A stretch of DNA of 64,000 nt from the NCBI GenBank assembly GCA_023442525.1, contig JAEZZA010000020.1, positions 118,298-182,297 of the forward strand, in the 5' to 3' direction. Each line of letters opens with the position of its first letter. The first letter of the stretch is position 1. Made by a program: the position numbers and the translations under genes. Positions 56,192 through 64,000 of the stretch are shown one piece after another. This DNA is from Bacteroidota bacterium (GTDB lineage: Bacteria; Bacteroidota; Bacteroidia; Bacteroidales; UBA10428). The notes beneath the pieces were generated by a model. That model had not been told where the DNA came from, made no database searches, and saw nothing but the letters and a program-made list of their open reading frames with translations.

Positions 56192-57391
56192 CTACTCGAA
56201 GTCTTTATATAACAGATATTTCTTTCGGATTATATTGAACGAATCCAGTTCGCTCTGCCAGGATTCCTTTATTTCCTGTGAAGTTTTTCCACTAATGATC
56301 ATTTTCCTGAAGGTATCACTGCCCGCGAGCTTATCAAAATAATTCGTAAAAAAACGATCTCCCCGGTTCATTTTACTGTAGGTTTCAATAAGCCAGTCCG
56401 GATTGATATTTCTTAGGTTCTTAAGTGAATCTGTAATAAAATGACTCAGATCAATACCATAGCAGATCTTATCTTTGAAAAGAGGATTCTTGTTGGCTGA
56501 ATTAGAAACAGGAACAAATGAAAAGGCAGAATCGGGGTATTCAGGATGTCCGATTAACCGGAACGGATAGGCAGTTCCCCTCCCCAGGCTCATTATGGTT
56601 CCTTCGAAAAAACATACCGATGGATACAGGTATATCGACTCCATACAATTCAGATTGGGAGAAGGATTTATAGCAAGAGAATAAAATTTACTGTGATCAT
56701 AATTATTACAGGGGATAATCATTAAATCGCATTTGACGCTGTCTTTGAGCCATCCTTCCATGTTTATCATCTGTGCGAGTTCGCCGCAGGTCATCCCGTA
56801 AACTACCGGTATGGGATGCAGTCCTACAAATGAAGAGTATTTCTTTTTTAATACGGGTCCGTCAATATAATGCCCAAGAGGATTTGGCCGGTCAAAAACA
56901 ATCACCGGAATTCCCTGTTCAGCACACGATTCCATCACATAATGCATAGTGGAAATATACGTGTAGAATCTGACGCCCACGTCCTGAATATCGTAAATCA
57001 TGATGTCAATTCCCCGGAGACTCTCCGGTGAAGGTTTAAACGAGGAACCGTAGAGACTGACTATGGGGATACCCGTTTTACCGTCTGTCGAATCATTTAT
57101 TTTATCGCCTGCACCGGCGGTGCCTCTGAAACCATGTTCCGGCGCAAAGATTTTCTGAACGCGAATTCCCGAACGCAATAATGTATCTACCAGATGAACA
57201 TCACCCACAACCGATGTATGATTAACTACAACACCAACGTTTTTGTCTTTCAGCAGGGGAAAATATAACGAGGTTTGCTCTGCGCCGGTTTGAATGTGAG
57301 ATTCCCTGGTGATTGTGTCCGCATCACAGGCGACTGGCAACCAAAGTCCGACCATCACGATAAACAGAAATGCTATACTTTGTTTACACAC
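56192..57391 (-). CDS. DUF1343 lipoprotein, NamZ/YbbC-like exo-N-acetylmuramidase family
   Basis: 399 residues. Signal sequence MCKQSIAFLFIVMVGLWLPVAC with lipidation at Cys22. DUF1343 blocks: LLKDKNVGVVVNHTSVVGDVHLVDTLL, KIFAPEHGFRGTAGAG, PIVSLYGS, MIYDIQDVGVRFYTYISTMHYVMESC, VFDRPNPLGHYIDGPVL, YGMTCGELAQMIN and LNCMESIYLYPSVCFFEGT. Family members such as Bacillus YbbC (NamZ) release terminal MurNAc from peptidoglycan fragments; the same activity here is inferred. It leads the hydrolase gene. MltF, a lytic transglycosylase, lies 2.3 kb away and could generate similar substrates. Confidence 0.87.
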   Translation of the reverse strand: MCKQSIAFLFIVMVGLWLPVACDADTITRESHIQTGAEQTSLYFPLLKDKNVGVVVNHTSVVGDVHLVDTLLRSGIRVQKIFAPEHGFRGTAGAGDKINDSTDGKTGIPIVSLYGSSFKPSPESLRGIDIMIYDIQDVGVRFYTYISTMHYVMESCAEQGIPVIVFDRPNPLGHYIDGPVLKKKYSSFVGLHPIPVVYGMTCGELAQMINMEGWLKDSVKCDLMIIPCNNYDHSKFYSLAINPSPNLNCMESIYLYPSVCFFEGTIMSLGRGTAYPFRLIGHPEYPDSAFSFVPVSNSANKNPLFKDKICYGIDLSHFITDSLKNLRNINPDWLIETYSKMNRGDRFFTNYFDKLAGSDTFRKMIISGKTSQEIKESWQSELDSFNIIRKKYLLYKDFE

Positions 57392-57694
57392 AGATTATGT
57401 ATTAAGACATTATTATTAATTATAAAAGTAATGTAAATAAGTAAATTCCGGTACAATAAGGCTCAAATATAGCAGTCATACGGGCTTGCAGTTGAGATGC
57501 CGGATGCTGGATACTGGATGCCGGATTCAACTCTTAACTATAACCTAGTTGTAGCTCTTCGTGACTTAAAAGCGTCGCTAAAGACATGCCTTTACCTCTT
57601 GCCTTCAGTATTTCTTTGTATTCCTGGTGTTTAAAAAAGTGGCATTTGGGTTTAGAATCGTAAATCTAAAATCACAAATCGTAAATCAAATCGC
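57392..57694. repeat. Intergenic region with heptamer and word-like repeats
   Basis: Heptamers GATGCCG, GATGCTG, GATACTG and GATGCCG follow each other at 57496-57523, flanked by the inverted pair GTTGA (57491-57495) and TCAAC (57527-57531). Further right, ATCGTAAATC occurs at 57657-57666 and 57678-57687. A 14-mer AAATCGTAAATCAA (57676-57689) is also found at 19361-19374. A short open frame on the minus strand (57534-57665) is listed apart. Confidence 0.75.
57534..57665 (-). pseudogene. Possible remnant of a small coding sequence
   Basis: On the minus strand a 43-codon open frame ends with TAA at 57534. Its translation (DSKPKCHFFKHQEYKEILK, then GKGMSLATLLSHEELQLGYS) reads like real protein with a normal amino-acid mix. 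There is no credible start or upstream promoter, and a TAG stops it at 57666-57668. It may be the 3' fragment of a decayed gene or chance. I do not recognise it. Confidence 0.3.
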
Positions 57695-57699
57695 TATCT

Positions 57700-58968
57700 T
57701 TGAAATCCATCAATACTTTGCTCTTGAAAACCGGATTATTCATTGCTACCAGGCTTATTTTCAATAAAGATGCCCGTTTGTCATTTTCGGTTCCTATTAT
57801 CCGGATCTCGGTTACAGGGATAGCTCTAAGTCTGGCAATTATGATCATTGGCGTATCGACGGTAACCGGTTTCAAAAATGAAATTCGCAATAAGATAATT
57901 GGTTTCGGCTCTCATATCCAGATTATAAATTATGATGCGAACAGTTCATTTGAAACCGATCCTGTATCAAAATACCAGTCGTTTTTGCCGGTTCTTGAAA
58001 CCATTCCCGGCATCAGGCATATCCAGGTTTTCGCAACCAAACCCGGCATAATAAAAACTAAAACTGATATAGAAGGCGCCATTGCCAAGGGAGTGGGGAG
58101 TGATTTTGACTGGAGCTTTTTTGAAAAGAACCTGGTTGACGGAAAGGTATTTAGGGTAAATGATTCCATGAGGACGAATGAAGTGGTCATTTCAAAACAC
58201 TTTTCCGATCTTCTGAGATTGAAGACTGGCGACCGTTTTGCCATGTATTTTATCGATGATCGGCCCCGTGGAAGGTCTTTTACCGTATCAGGTATTTATC
58301 AGACCAGCCTTATGGAATTTGACCGGCAATTCATTCTTGCCGATATCGGGCATTTACAAAATCTGAACGGATGGGACAGCAGCCAGGTGTCGGGGTTTGA
58401 AATTCTGATAAATGATTACAATTATCTTGATCAAATATCTGCTCAGGTTTTTAACATTGCCGGTGTACATTTTAATCCTGATGGTACAAAGCTGCGTGTG
58501 ATTAATGTAAGGGAAAGATTTCCGCAGATGTTTGACTGGCTCAGCCTGATTGACAAGAATGTCTGGGTATTGCTGGGACTCATGCTTATAGTTTCAGTCT
58601 TTAATATGATCTCTGGTTTACTCATAATAATACTTGACCGCACCACCATGATTGGTATTCTGAAAGCACTCGGGATGAATAACAGGAATGTGCGGTCGAT
58701 TTTCCTTTATCAATCGGTTTACATACTGGGAAAAGGATTGCTCTGGGGCAATTTCATCGGATATGGAATCTGCCTGCTTCAGGATCGATTCAAGTTCCTG
58801 ACCCTTAACCCTGAATCGTATTTCCTTGAATTTGTGCCAATTAATTTCAACCTCCCAGGCTTTTTGTTGTTAAACATTGGCACGCTGGTTATAACTTTAA
58901 TAGTGTTGATGTTGCCATCGATGGTTATAGCCCGTATTGATCCCTCAAAAACCATACGTTTTGACTGA
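57700..58968 (+). CDS. LolC/LolE-like FtsX-family ABC transporter permease
   Basis: About 422 residues. Four membrane helices are visible: about 30-55 (IRISVTGIALSLAIMIIGVSTV), 275-300, 335-360 and 385-410. Between the first and second lies a periplasmic MacB-PCD-like domain (about 60-265; FGSHIQIINYDANSS, NEVVISKHFSDLLRLKTGD). The C-terminal RTTMIGILKALGMNNRNVRSIFLYQS is the FtsX coupling region. Start codon is uncertain: only TTG codons occur near the N-terminus (57700, 57718, 57724). Because a -7-like TATCTTTG covers 57695-57702, a later TTG is possible. Probably the partner of LolD at 14361 in lipoprotein release. The Nudix ATG lies 1 bp after its stop. Confidence 0.86.
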   Translation: MKSINTLLLKTGLFIATRLIFNKDARLSFSVPIIRISVTGIALSLAIMIIGVSTVTGFKNEIRNKIIGFGSHIQIINYDANSSFETDPVSKYQSFLPVLETIPGIRHIQVFATKPGIIKTKTDIEGAIAKGVGSDFDWSFFEKNLVDGKVFRVNDSMRTNEVVISKHFSDLLRLKTGDRFAMYFIDDRPRGRSFTVSGIYQTSLMEFDRQFILADIGHLQNLNGWDSSQVSGFEILINDYNYLDQISAQVFNIAGVHFNPDGTKLRVINVRERFPQMFDWLSLIDKNVWVLLGLMLIVSVFNMISGLLIIILDRTTMIGILKALGMNNRNVRSIFLYQSVYILGKGLLWGNFIGYGICLLQDRFKFLTLNPESYFLEFVPINFNLPGFLLLNIGTLVITLIVLMLPSMVIARIDPSKTIRFD

Positions 58969-58969
58969 G

Positions 58970-59590
58970 ATGTACAGAGACTGGGTAAAAAGGATGATGG
59001 ATGAACTTGCAAAACCTCTGCCCGGCGTTGATGCACAGCTCAGATTATCTCCTCCCGGGCGTGAGAATATTATCGGCAATAAATCAAGTAAAGAAAGTGC
59101 CGTACTGATAGTTTTATATCCCAATAAAGGAGAAATTGGCACTATTTTCATAAAGAGAACTGAATATAACGGGGCGCACAGTGGACAGGTTGGACTACCT
59201 GGCGGAATGTATGAACCAACCGATAATAGCCTGCAAAATACTGCCTTGCGTGAAACCTGCGAGGAAACAGGGATTTGCGAGAAAAAAATACAGATTATCG
59301 GGGCCTTGACATCACTGTATATACCAGTAAGCAGAATAATTGTGTATCCGTTTGTTGGGTATTGCTGTTCAAAACCGGCTCTTAATCCCGATCCGTCGGA
59401 AGTAAAATATATTATAGAAACCAATCTCAGCAAATTACTTGATCCAAAAAATCAAAAGAGTAAAAAGATGATGGTTGGTGATAGTGAAATTGAAATTCCA
59501 TATTTTGATATCAACGGAGATCATATCTGGGGAGCGACTGCCATGATCGTTGCAGAATTCCTGGAGGTTGCAGGGAGGGTGATAAATTGA
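58970..59590 (+). CDS. Nudix hydrolase, CoA pyrophosphatase-like (NudL/YeaB group)
   Basis: 206 residues from the ATG at 58970, one base after the permease stop; a TTG 33 nt upstream would overlap that gene. The Nudix region (about 60-103) has HSGQVGLPGGMYEPTD and ALRETCEETGI. The upstream GxxxLPGG..D wording follows the CoA-pyrophosphatase signature rather than the standard Nudix box, since the expected Glu is replaced. Family knowledge: such enzymes split CoA or its derivatives to 3',5'-ADP and acylphosphopantetheine. Translational coupling with the permease is likely. Substrate not proved. Confidence 0.87.
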   Translation: MYRDWVKRMMDELAKPLPGVDAQLRLSPPGRENIIGNKSSKESAVLIVLYPNKGEIGTIFIKRTEYNGAHSGQVGLPGGMYEPTDNSLQNTALRETCEETGICEKKIQIIGALTSLYIPVSRIIVYPFVGYCCSKPALNPDPSEVKYIIETNLSKLLDPKNQKSKKMMVGDSEIEIPYFDINGDHIWGATAMIVAEFLEVAGRVIN

Positions 59591-59591
59591 A

Positions 59592-59616
59592 GAAGTATGC
59601 CGTGGAGGCATACTTC
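59592..59616. terminator. Strong hairpin after the Nudix gene (terminator or mobile-type palindrome)
   Basis: GAAGTATGCC (59592-59601) and GGCATACTTC (59607-59616) are perfect 10-bp arms around GTGGA. It begins 1 bp after the Nudix stop and lies between convergent genes. Only short, mixed A/T tracts follow on either strand, so it is a terminator candidate but not a classic one. Confidence 0.55.
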
Positions 59617-59651
59617 AGCAAAATATCTTAATATACTGTCAGGAATCGTTC

Positions 59652-61064
59652 TTACTTATTCTCTACAATATTTTTATAGTGCTCGTAACGTTCCAGAACC
59701 TGAGTAACATAGTTATAGGTCTCCGTTCCTCTGCAGAAACCGAATTTTACCACAGGATCGTTATAATATTTCGGGTTCGATTTTGATAACAGGCAACGGT
59801 CTACATTGTTTTCCCACACGTCAGGATTTGCACCTAGTTTACGGGCAAGATTACGGGCATCAATAATATGTCCGGGGCCGATATTATAAGCTGCCAGGAT
59901 GAACTTGATCCTTTCATCCTTATCCTTAATATCGCTGAAAAGTTTATCGAGCCACTCGATAAATTCGGTTCCTGCCCTTATCTGGTCTCTTGGCGACGAT
60001 ATGGTATCTACGCCAAAACGTTTGGCTGTAGATGGCATAAGTTGCATCAGACCCCATGCGCCTGCCCACGAGGTAAGGTTAGTTTTAAACCTCGATTCCT
60101 GGTAAATCAAGGAAGCAACCAGACGCCAGTCCCATCCCACTTTATCGCTATATTGTCGGATATATTCATCGTAGGGTGAAATTTTCCCGGTATTGATGGC
60201 ATAAAAATCGCTTTCAACAATCTCAAGCGATTTTGAGCTTTCGAAATATCGGGCATAAAGCCTTTTATATTTGGGGGTCTGGGTAAAGCCTGCGAGCCAG
60301 TTATTCAATTCAGCTACCAGGGTAGTGGAACCTTTGCGTACAGCCCATGCCATATCCTGATCGAGGCTCACTGCAGTGCTGATATCGAGATTTGGATAAT
60401 AACGGCTATTAACCATAGCTATATTATTATCACAAACTGTAAAAGGAACTTCGCCTGAAGAAACCAGGGCAATAAGTTGTTCCGGACTTTCATCCACCTC
60501 AACAATATGAATGTTTCCTCCAATTTCTTCTGAAAGGTTATTCAGGCGGACGATGGCAGCTGATCCTTTACTCACGTAGATTGTCTGCCCCTTTAACAGG
60601 ACCGGGTTTTTAATCATGAATGCTTCAATACTTTCAGGCTTCAACTGTTTCCAGTTCTCGGGTTTACGTTGAACAAGCACCTGGTGGGTTTGCATCAGCG
60701 GATGAGTAAAATCAACCATACGGAGCCTGCTTTTTGTAACAGCCAGGTTTTGGGCCACAAGGTCGGCTTCGCCATTTTTCAGTTTCCCGAGGCTTTCTTC
60801 AATACTTCTGCTTACTCTAACTTCGAGACGGACAGACAGATGATTGGCAAGTTGCTGTAGCATTTCGTACTGGAAGCCCATTGGCTGACCGCGGTAGATA
60901 AAATAGTCGGTGGAACTGTAGTCGGTGAGGACTACAATTTTACCCTTTTCTTTGATACTTTCCATATCTTCCTTAAGCACAACCGATTCCGCTTCAGGAT
61001 GCCGGAATGTACAGGCCGATGTAAAAAGCACTAAGAATGTGAAATATAAAAATTTATTTACCAT
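59652..61064 (-). CDS. mltF: Membrane-bound lytic murein transglycosylase F (MltF)
   Basis: 470 residues. Signal sequence with lipidation Cys18 (LFTSAC). A solute-binding-protein-3 type domain (about 40-270; KIVVLTDYSSTDYFIYRGQPMGFQYEML as two blocks) is followed by the SLT lytic transglycosylase domain (about 300-440). The catalytic Glu323 lies in LIYQESRF, followed by AGAWGLMQLMPSTAKRFG and AYNIGPGH. MltF cleaves the MurNAc-GlcNAc bond with 1,6-anhydro formation in the outer-membrane/periplasm. All catalytic parts are present. It follows the putative porin gene by 79 bp. Confidence 0.94.
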   Translation of the reverse strand: MVNKFLYFTFLVLFTSACTFRHPEAESVVLKEDMESIKEKGKIVVLTDYSSTDYFIYRGQPMGFQYEMLQQLANHLSVRLEVRVSRSIEESLGKLKNGEADLVAQNLAVTKSRLRMVDFTHPLMQTHQVLVQRKPENWKQLKPESIEAFMIKNPVLLKGQTIYVSKGSAAIVRLNNLSEEIGGNIHIVEVDESPEQLIALVSSGEVPFTVCDNNIAMVNSRYYPNLDISTAVSLDQDMAWAVRKGSTTLVAELNNWLAGFTQTPKYKRLYARYFESSKSLEIVESDFYAINTGKISPYDEYIRQYSDKVGWDWRLVASLIYQESRFKTNLTSWAGAWGLMQLMPSTAKRFGVDTISSPRDQIRAGTEFIEWLDKLFSDIKDKDERIKFILAAYNIGPGHIIDARNLARKLGANPDVWENNVDRCLLSKSNPKYYNDPVVKFGFCRGTETYNYVTQVLERYEHYKNIVENK

Positions 61065-61143
61065 ACATTTCTAAAATTTAGTTTAAAATAGCGGTAATGG
61101 CACTTAAACAATCCTATAAGTTATCTTCTGTATATTAACAATT

Positions 61144-63117
61144 CTAATCGTAAAATGTCCACGACAATCCGAATTTAAGATCCCTCGTGTTTCTTGGATA
61201 ATGAAGTACAGAGAAGTAGTTTTGATTGATCCACCCGCTGTTCAGATGTTCAACTTTCAAAAAGAACCTGAATCGTTTTAGTTGCAGGTTCATGAATACA
61301 TCTACATACGGATAGTTGCCCAGTTGCTTTTCGGTTTGCCGGTAGAACGAGTTAAGCGCCGGCATATAAGCATCTGCATAGTATTTTGTATTATAAAATA
61401 TGTCAAGTCCCATTATAAACAGTAATTTACCTCCTGTTGCTTTAAAATTGATCAGATGTTTAAAGTACGTTGAGTTATAAAATGCTAATTCCGGCAGATC
61501 AATAATATTCTCATTTTCACTCTTCTGATAAACCAGTTTATTTATGCTGGTTATTTTCCAAAAATCGAACTGTTTCGCGGCACTAATAGCCAGGATTGAA
61601 AGTGCATTTTTGTATTGTGCAGGGAACGCATTGTTATTCAAATAAATTACGTTGCTAAGTAAGTAATAATCTGCCTGAACGTCAAACTTCTTTGATAAGA
61701 TGCCGAGGTTTGTTGATAAATGGTTTGAAGTGGTTTTGGAAAAATTTCTTATCCACAGGAAATTATTTGATGCAAAGCGAGAATATAAAAAATCAGGAGT
61801 ATGTGATTTGATCTCAGCAGCTCCGTTGAAAGTAATGGGTTTGGCCTTGTTGCCAAAAATAAGCTTAATGTTACCTGAAAGCAGGATATCGCCAGCCCGG
61901 TAACCGGTAAGATAAAGCCGGCCATAAAGATTCATATCTACCCGTTGGGCAAATATTTTGCTGAATCCGCTGGAAACGTATGAATTGTAGAGATTAGTGC
62001 CATAATTTACCTGTCCGGGTCGAAAAGGTTCATTAATAAAGCTCAGGGTATCGTTTGCCGGATTTAAAGAAAGTGATGTCATGTAGTATTTCATCAACTC
62101 ATAGGAATAGTCGACATAATAGTGATTATTCCTGCGGCCCTGAAACTGAAGTCGTATTGAATTTGAGATTTTCCAGTGCAAAAGTGAATCGGAAGTACGC
62201 TTGCTATTAAACAGGGTATCGGGATAAAGGCCATTTCTTAAACCCACTGCGGGATTTTCGTCAATAAACTGGTGGATATTCCTGTCGAGTGAAAAAATGT
62301 AAACCAGTTTTGGGAAGAAAATTCTTACCGGTCGTTGTATTGAGGTCGAATCGGTTTTGGTTCGGCTTCTAAAAGCCAGTTCCTGCATGGTAAAGATATT
62401 CAGATTTCGAGCCTGGGTATATACATCGGGTCTATGGCTGACAGAGCTCTCAGTACCGCTGAAAAGAGTAGGAATATCTTTAGCACGGACAAAGGTTGAA
62501 TCGGTGATTAAGGAATCATTTTGGACACCTCCGTTTTCATCGGCGGTAATTTTATTATAGTTGATACTGAGGTGGTAAGAATACATGCGTCCGGTGAGGC
62601 TTGAAAACAGCCGGAATGAATTGTTTTTGGCTCTCTGAAAGCTGTATTGGCCCAGGGAGGCAATGGTAGTATAGTTAAGCCCGAAGTTCAGGGTTTTGGT
62701 AAGATTCTGGGAGTGGTATGCATCGAGGATTTCTTCTTTCGACTGGTTAGAGCCGCCCTTTATATAGGTAATTTGTGTAAAGGGTTTTCGGGTGTTCACA
62801 TACCGGGTATTTCGGTAAGTTTTCATAAAGTCGGTGTAAGTATTTCCGGGGTAGAATTCAAGGTTGTGATTCCGTTCGGAATAAATGGAGCTGATTGATG
62901 GCAGGCCGTAATTTCCGAGCGTCTGAACTGCAGTATAATTTTCGAATACCGGGTTATATTTCTGGAAGTTATCGAGAAGTGTATCAACATCAACGCGAAT
63001 TCGGTTGGCGAATGATTCGTCGAGTTTCCAGGAGTAGACTACCGTATTGGTATCAATTTGAGCAGAGATATTAATAAAGAGAGCGAAGGAAAAGAATATT
63101 GCCAGCAGGTATTTCAT
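61144..63117 (-). CDS. Putative porin, Bacteroidota outer-membrane beta-barrel
   Basis: 657 residues from the ATG at 63117, which starts the signal peptide MKYLLAIFFSFALFINISAQ; a frame open to 63195 would add a non-signal leader and is rejected. The mature protein has alternating polar/aromatic strands throughout and ends in LKFGLSWTFYD, as in outer-membrane proteins. The start of the mature part, LGNYGLPSISSIYSERNHNLEFYPG, matches the Bacteroidota putative porin family. Specificity unknown. It lies just downstream of the rRNA operon terminator on the same strand. Confidence 0.87.
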   Translation of the reverse strand: MKYLLAIFFSFALFINISAQIDTNTVVYSWKLDESFANRIRVDVDTLLDNFQKYNPVFENYTAVQTLGNYGLPSISSIYSERNHNLEFYPGNTYTDFMKTYRNTRYVNTRKPFTQITYIKGGSNQSKEEILDAYHSQNLTKTLNFGLNYTTIASLGQYSFQRAKNNSFRLFSSLTGRMYSYHLSINYNKITADENGGVQNDSLITDSTFVRAKDIPTLFSGTESSVSHRPDVYTQARNLNIFTMQELAFRSRTKTDSTSIQRPVRIFFPKLVYIFSLDRNIHQFIDENPAVGLRNGLYPDTLFNSKRTSDSLLHWKISNSIRLQFQGRRNNHYYVDYSYELMKYYMTSLSLNPANDTLSFINEPFRPGQVNYGTNLYNSYVSSGFSKIFAQRVDMNLYGRLYLTGYRAGDILLSGNIKLIFGNKAKPITFNGAAEIKSHTPDFLYSRFASNNFLWIRNFSKTTSNHLSTNLGILSKKFDVQADYYLLSNVIYLNNNAFPAQYKNALSILAISAAKQFDFWKITSINKLVYQKSENENIIDLPELAFYNSTYFKHLINFKATGGKLLFIMGLDIFYNTKYYADAYMPALNSFYRQTEKQLGNYPYVDVFMNLQLKRFRFFLKVEHLNSGWINQNYFSVLHYPRNTRDLKFGLSWTFYD

Positions 63118-63220
63118 ATACCGAGAATGAAATTTTGGGCAAGTTAGCGTAATCGATCCAGAAATAAAACAGTTGATTCTGAGGGGTCGATACATAAACC
63201 TTTGAAGTGTGAAGTATATA

Positions 63221-63259
63221 CAAAAAAAATCCCGGTTTCAACTGAATGAAACCGGGATT
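63221..63259 (-). terminator. Rho-independent terminator of the rRNA operon
   Basis: Perfect 13-bp stem (63228-63240 with 63247-63259) around the loop ACTGAA. On the minus strand it runs into eight T (63222-63229). It begins 2-3 bp after the 5S rRNA end. Confidence 0.95.
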
Positions 63260-63261
63260 GA

Positions 63262-63371
<110 letters not shown>

Positions 63372-63437
63372 GTTTTCATCCCGACAAAGTCGGGGTTATA
63401 CTTTACATGCCAGAAGATGTATATTAAGCTGTTTACA
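63372..63437 (-). other. 23S-5S spacer with a small hairpin
   Basis: About 66 bp between the two rRNAs. A CCCGAC/GTCGGG hairpin (63380-63385 with 63389-63394, loop AAA) lies close to the 5S 5' end and could be a processing signal. No tRNA gene is present in the spacer. Confidence 0.7.

Positions 63438-64000
<563 letters not shown>

Noticed and set aside
63372..63437. Spacer between 23S and 5S checked for tRNA
   Set aside because: Only 66 bp, with a small hairpin and no cloverleaf.

Overview
The window is a chromosomal segment of a Bacteroidota species, most likely from the Bacteroidales/Marinilabiliales side. The evidence is a SusC-type receptor, several type IX secretion (T9SS) cargo proteins with both A-type and gliding-type (B) C-terminal signals, PorP/SprF and PorE-like proteins, a fused SecDF, a GlnN-type (GSIII) glutamine synthetase, and promoter elements fitting the Bacteroidetes consensus (TTTG or TTG, about 20 nt, TAnnTTTG). 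No species is named because nothing here fixes one.

Layout. 1-4.0 kb (minus): a SusC receptor, cut by the window edge, downstream of a lipoprotein-like fasciclin-domain protein. 4.4-12.8 kb (plus): a large T9SS-secreted protein with a lamin-tail-like domain, a strong terminator, a GH5 glycanase and a two-enzyme GH44-GH26 protein with a T9SS tail; together these look like a plant beta-glucan/mannan utilisation region. 12.8-19.3 kb (minus): housekeeping and envelope genes (trmN6-like, DUF2400, lolD, tatA, secDF, DUF3109). 19.5-23.9 kb (plus): glnN, then a PorE-like OmpA protein. 23.9-30.5 kb (minus): a small lipoprotein, der, era, a DUF5686 outer-membrane protein and glmM. 30.6-31.5 kb (plus): an RsuA/RluB-type pseudouridine synthase.

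31.5-41.7 kb (minus) is a five-gene apparent operon: a gliding-type T9SS adhesin, PorP/SprF, a PorE-like propeller with PKD domains in place of OmpA, an unrecognised secreted protein, and a transmembrane propeller/SpoIIE phosphatase. This is the most system-like unit in the window: a secreted surface protein, its outer-membrane partner, accessory periplasmic proteins and a signalling protein. 41.8-45.9 kb (minus): rlmH and a very large multi-pass histidine kinase. 46.2-49.1 kb (plus): DUF4783, nadC, a BrkB-family protein and pdxH. 49.1-54.3 kb: valS, DUF1573, an aminotransferase and a YycJ-type hydrolase.

54.4-55.4 kb holds a REP-associated tyrosine transposase (RAYT) bracketed by two GC-rich hairpins in inverted orientation; the right one lies inside the 3' end of the neighbouring alpha/beta-hydrolase gene. 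55.3-63.1 kb: that hydrolase, a NamZ-like DUF1343 lipoprotein, a LolC/E-like permease, a Nudix CoA-pyrophosphatase-like enzyme, MltF and a putative porin. 63.2-64.0 kb: the end of an rRNA operon on the minus strand (23S 3' part, 5S, strong terminator).

Several intergenic spaces carry short tandem word-like repeats of 7, 8 or 10 nt that no gene explains. I saw no tRNA gene, CRISPR array, prophage or conjugative element. Promoter calls rest on consensus matching by eye.
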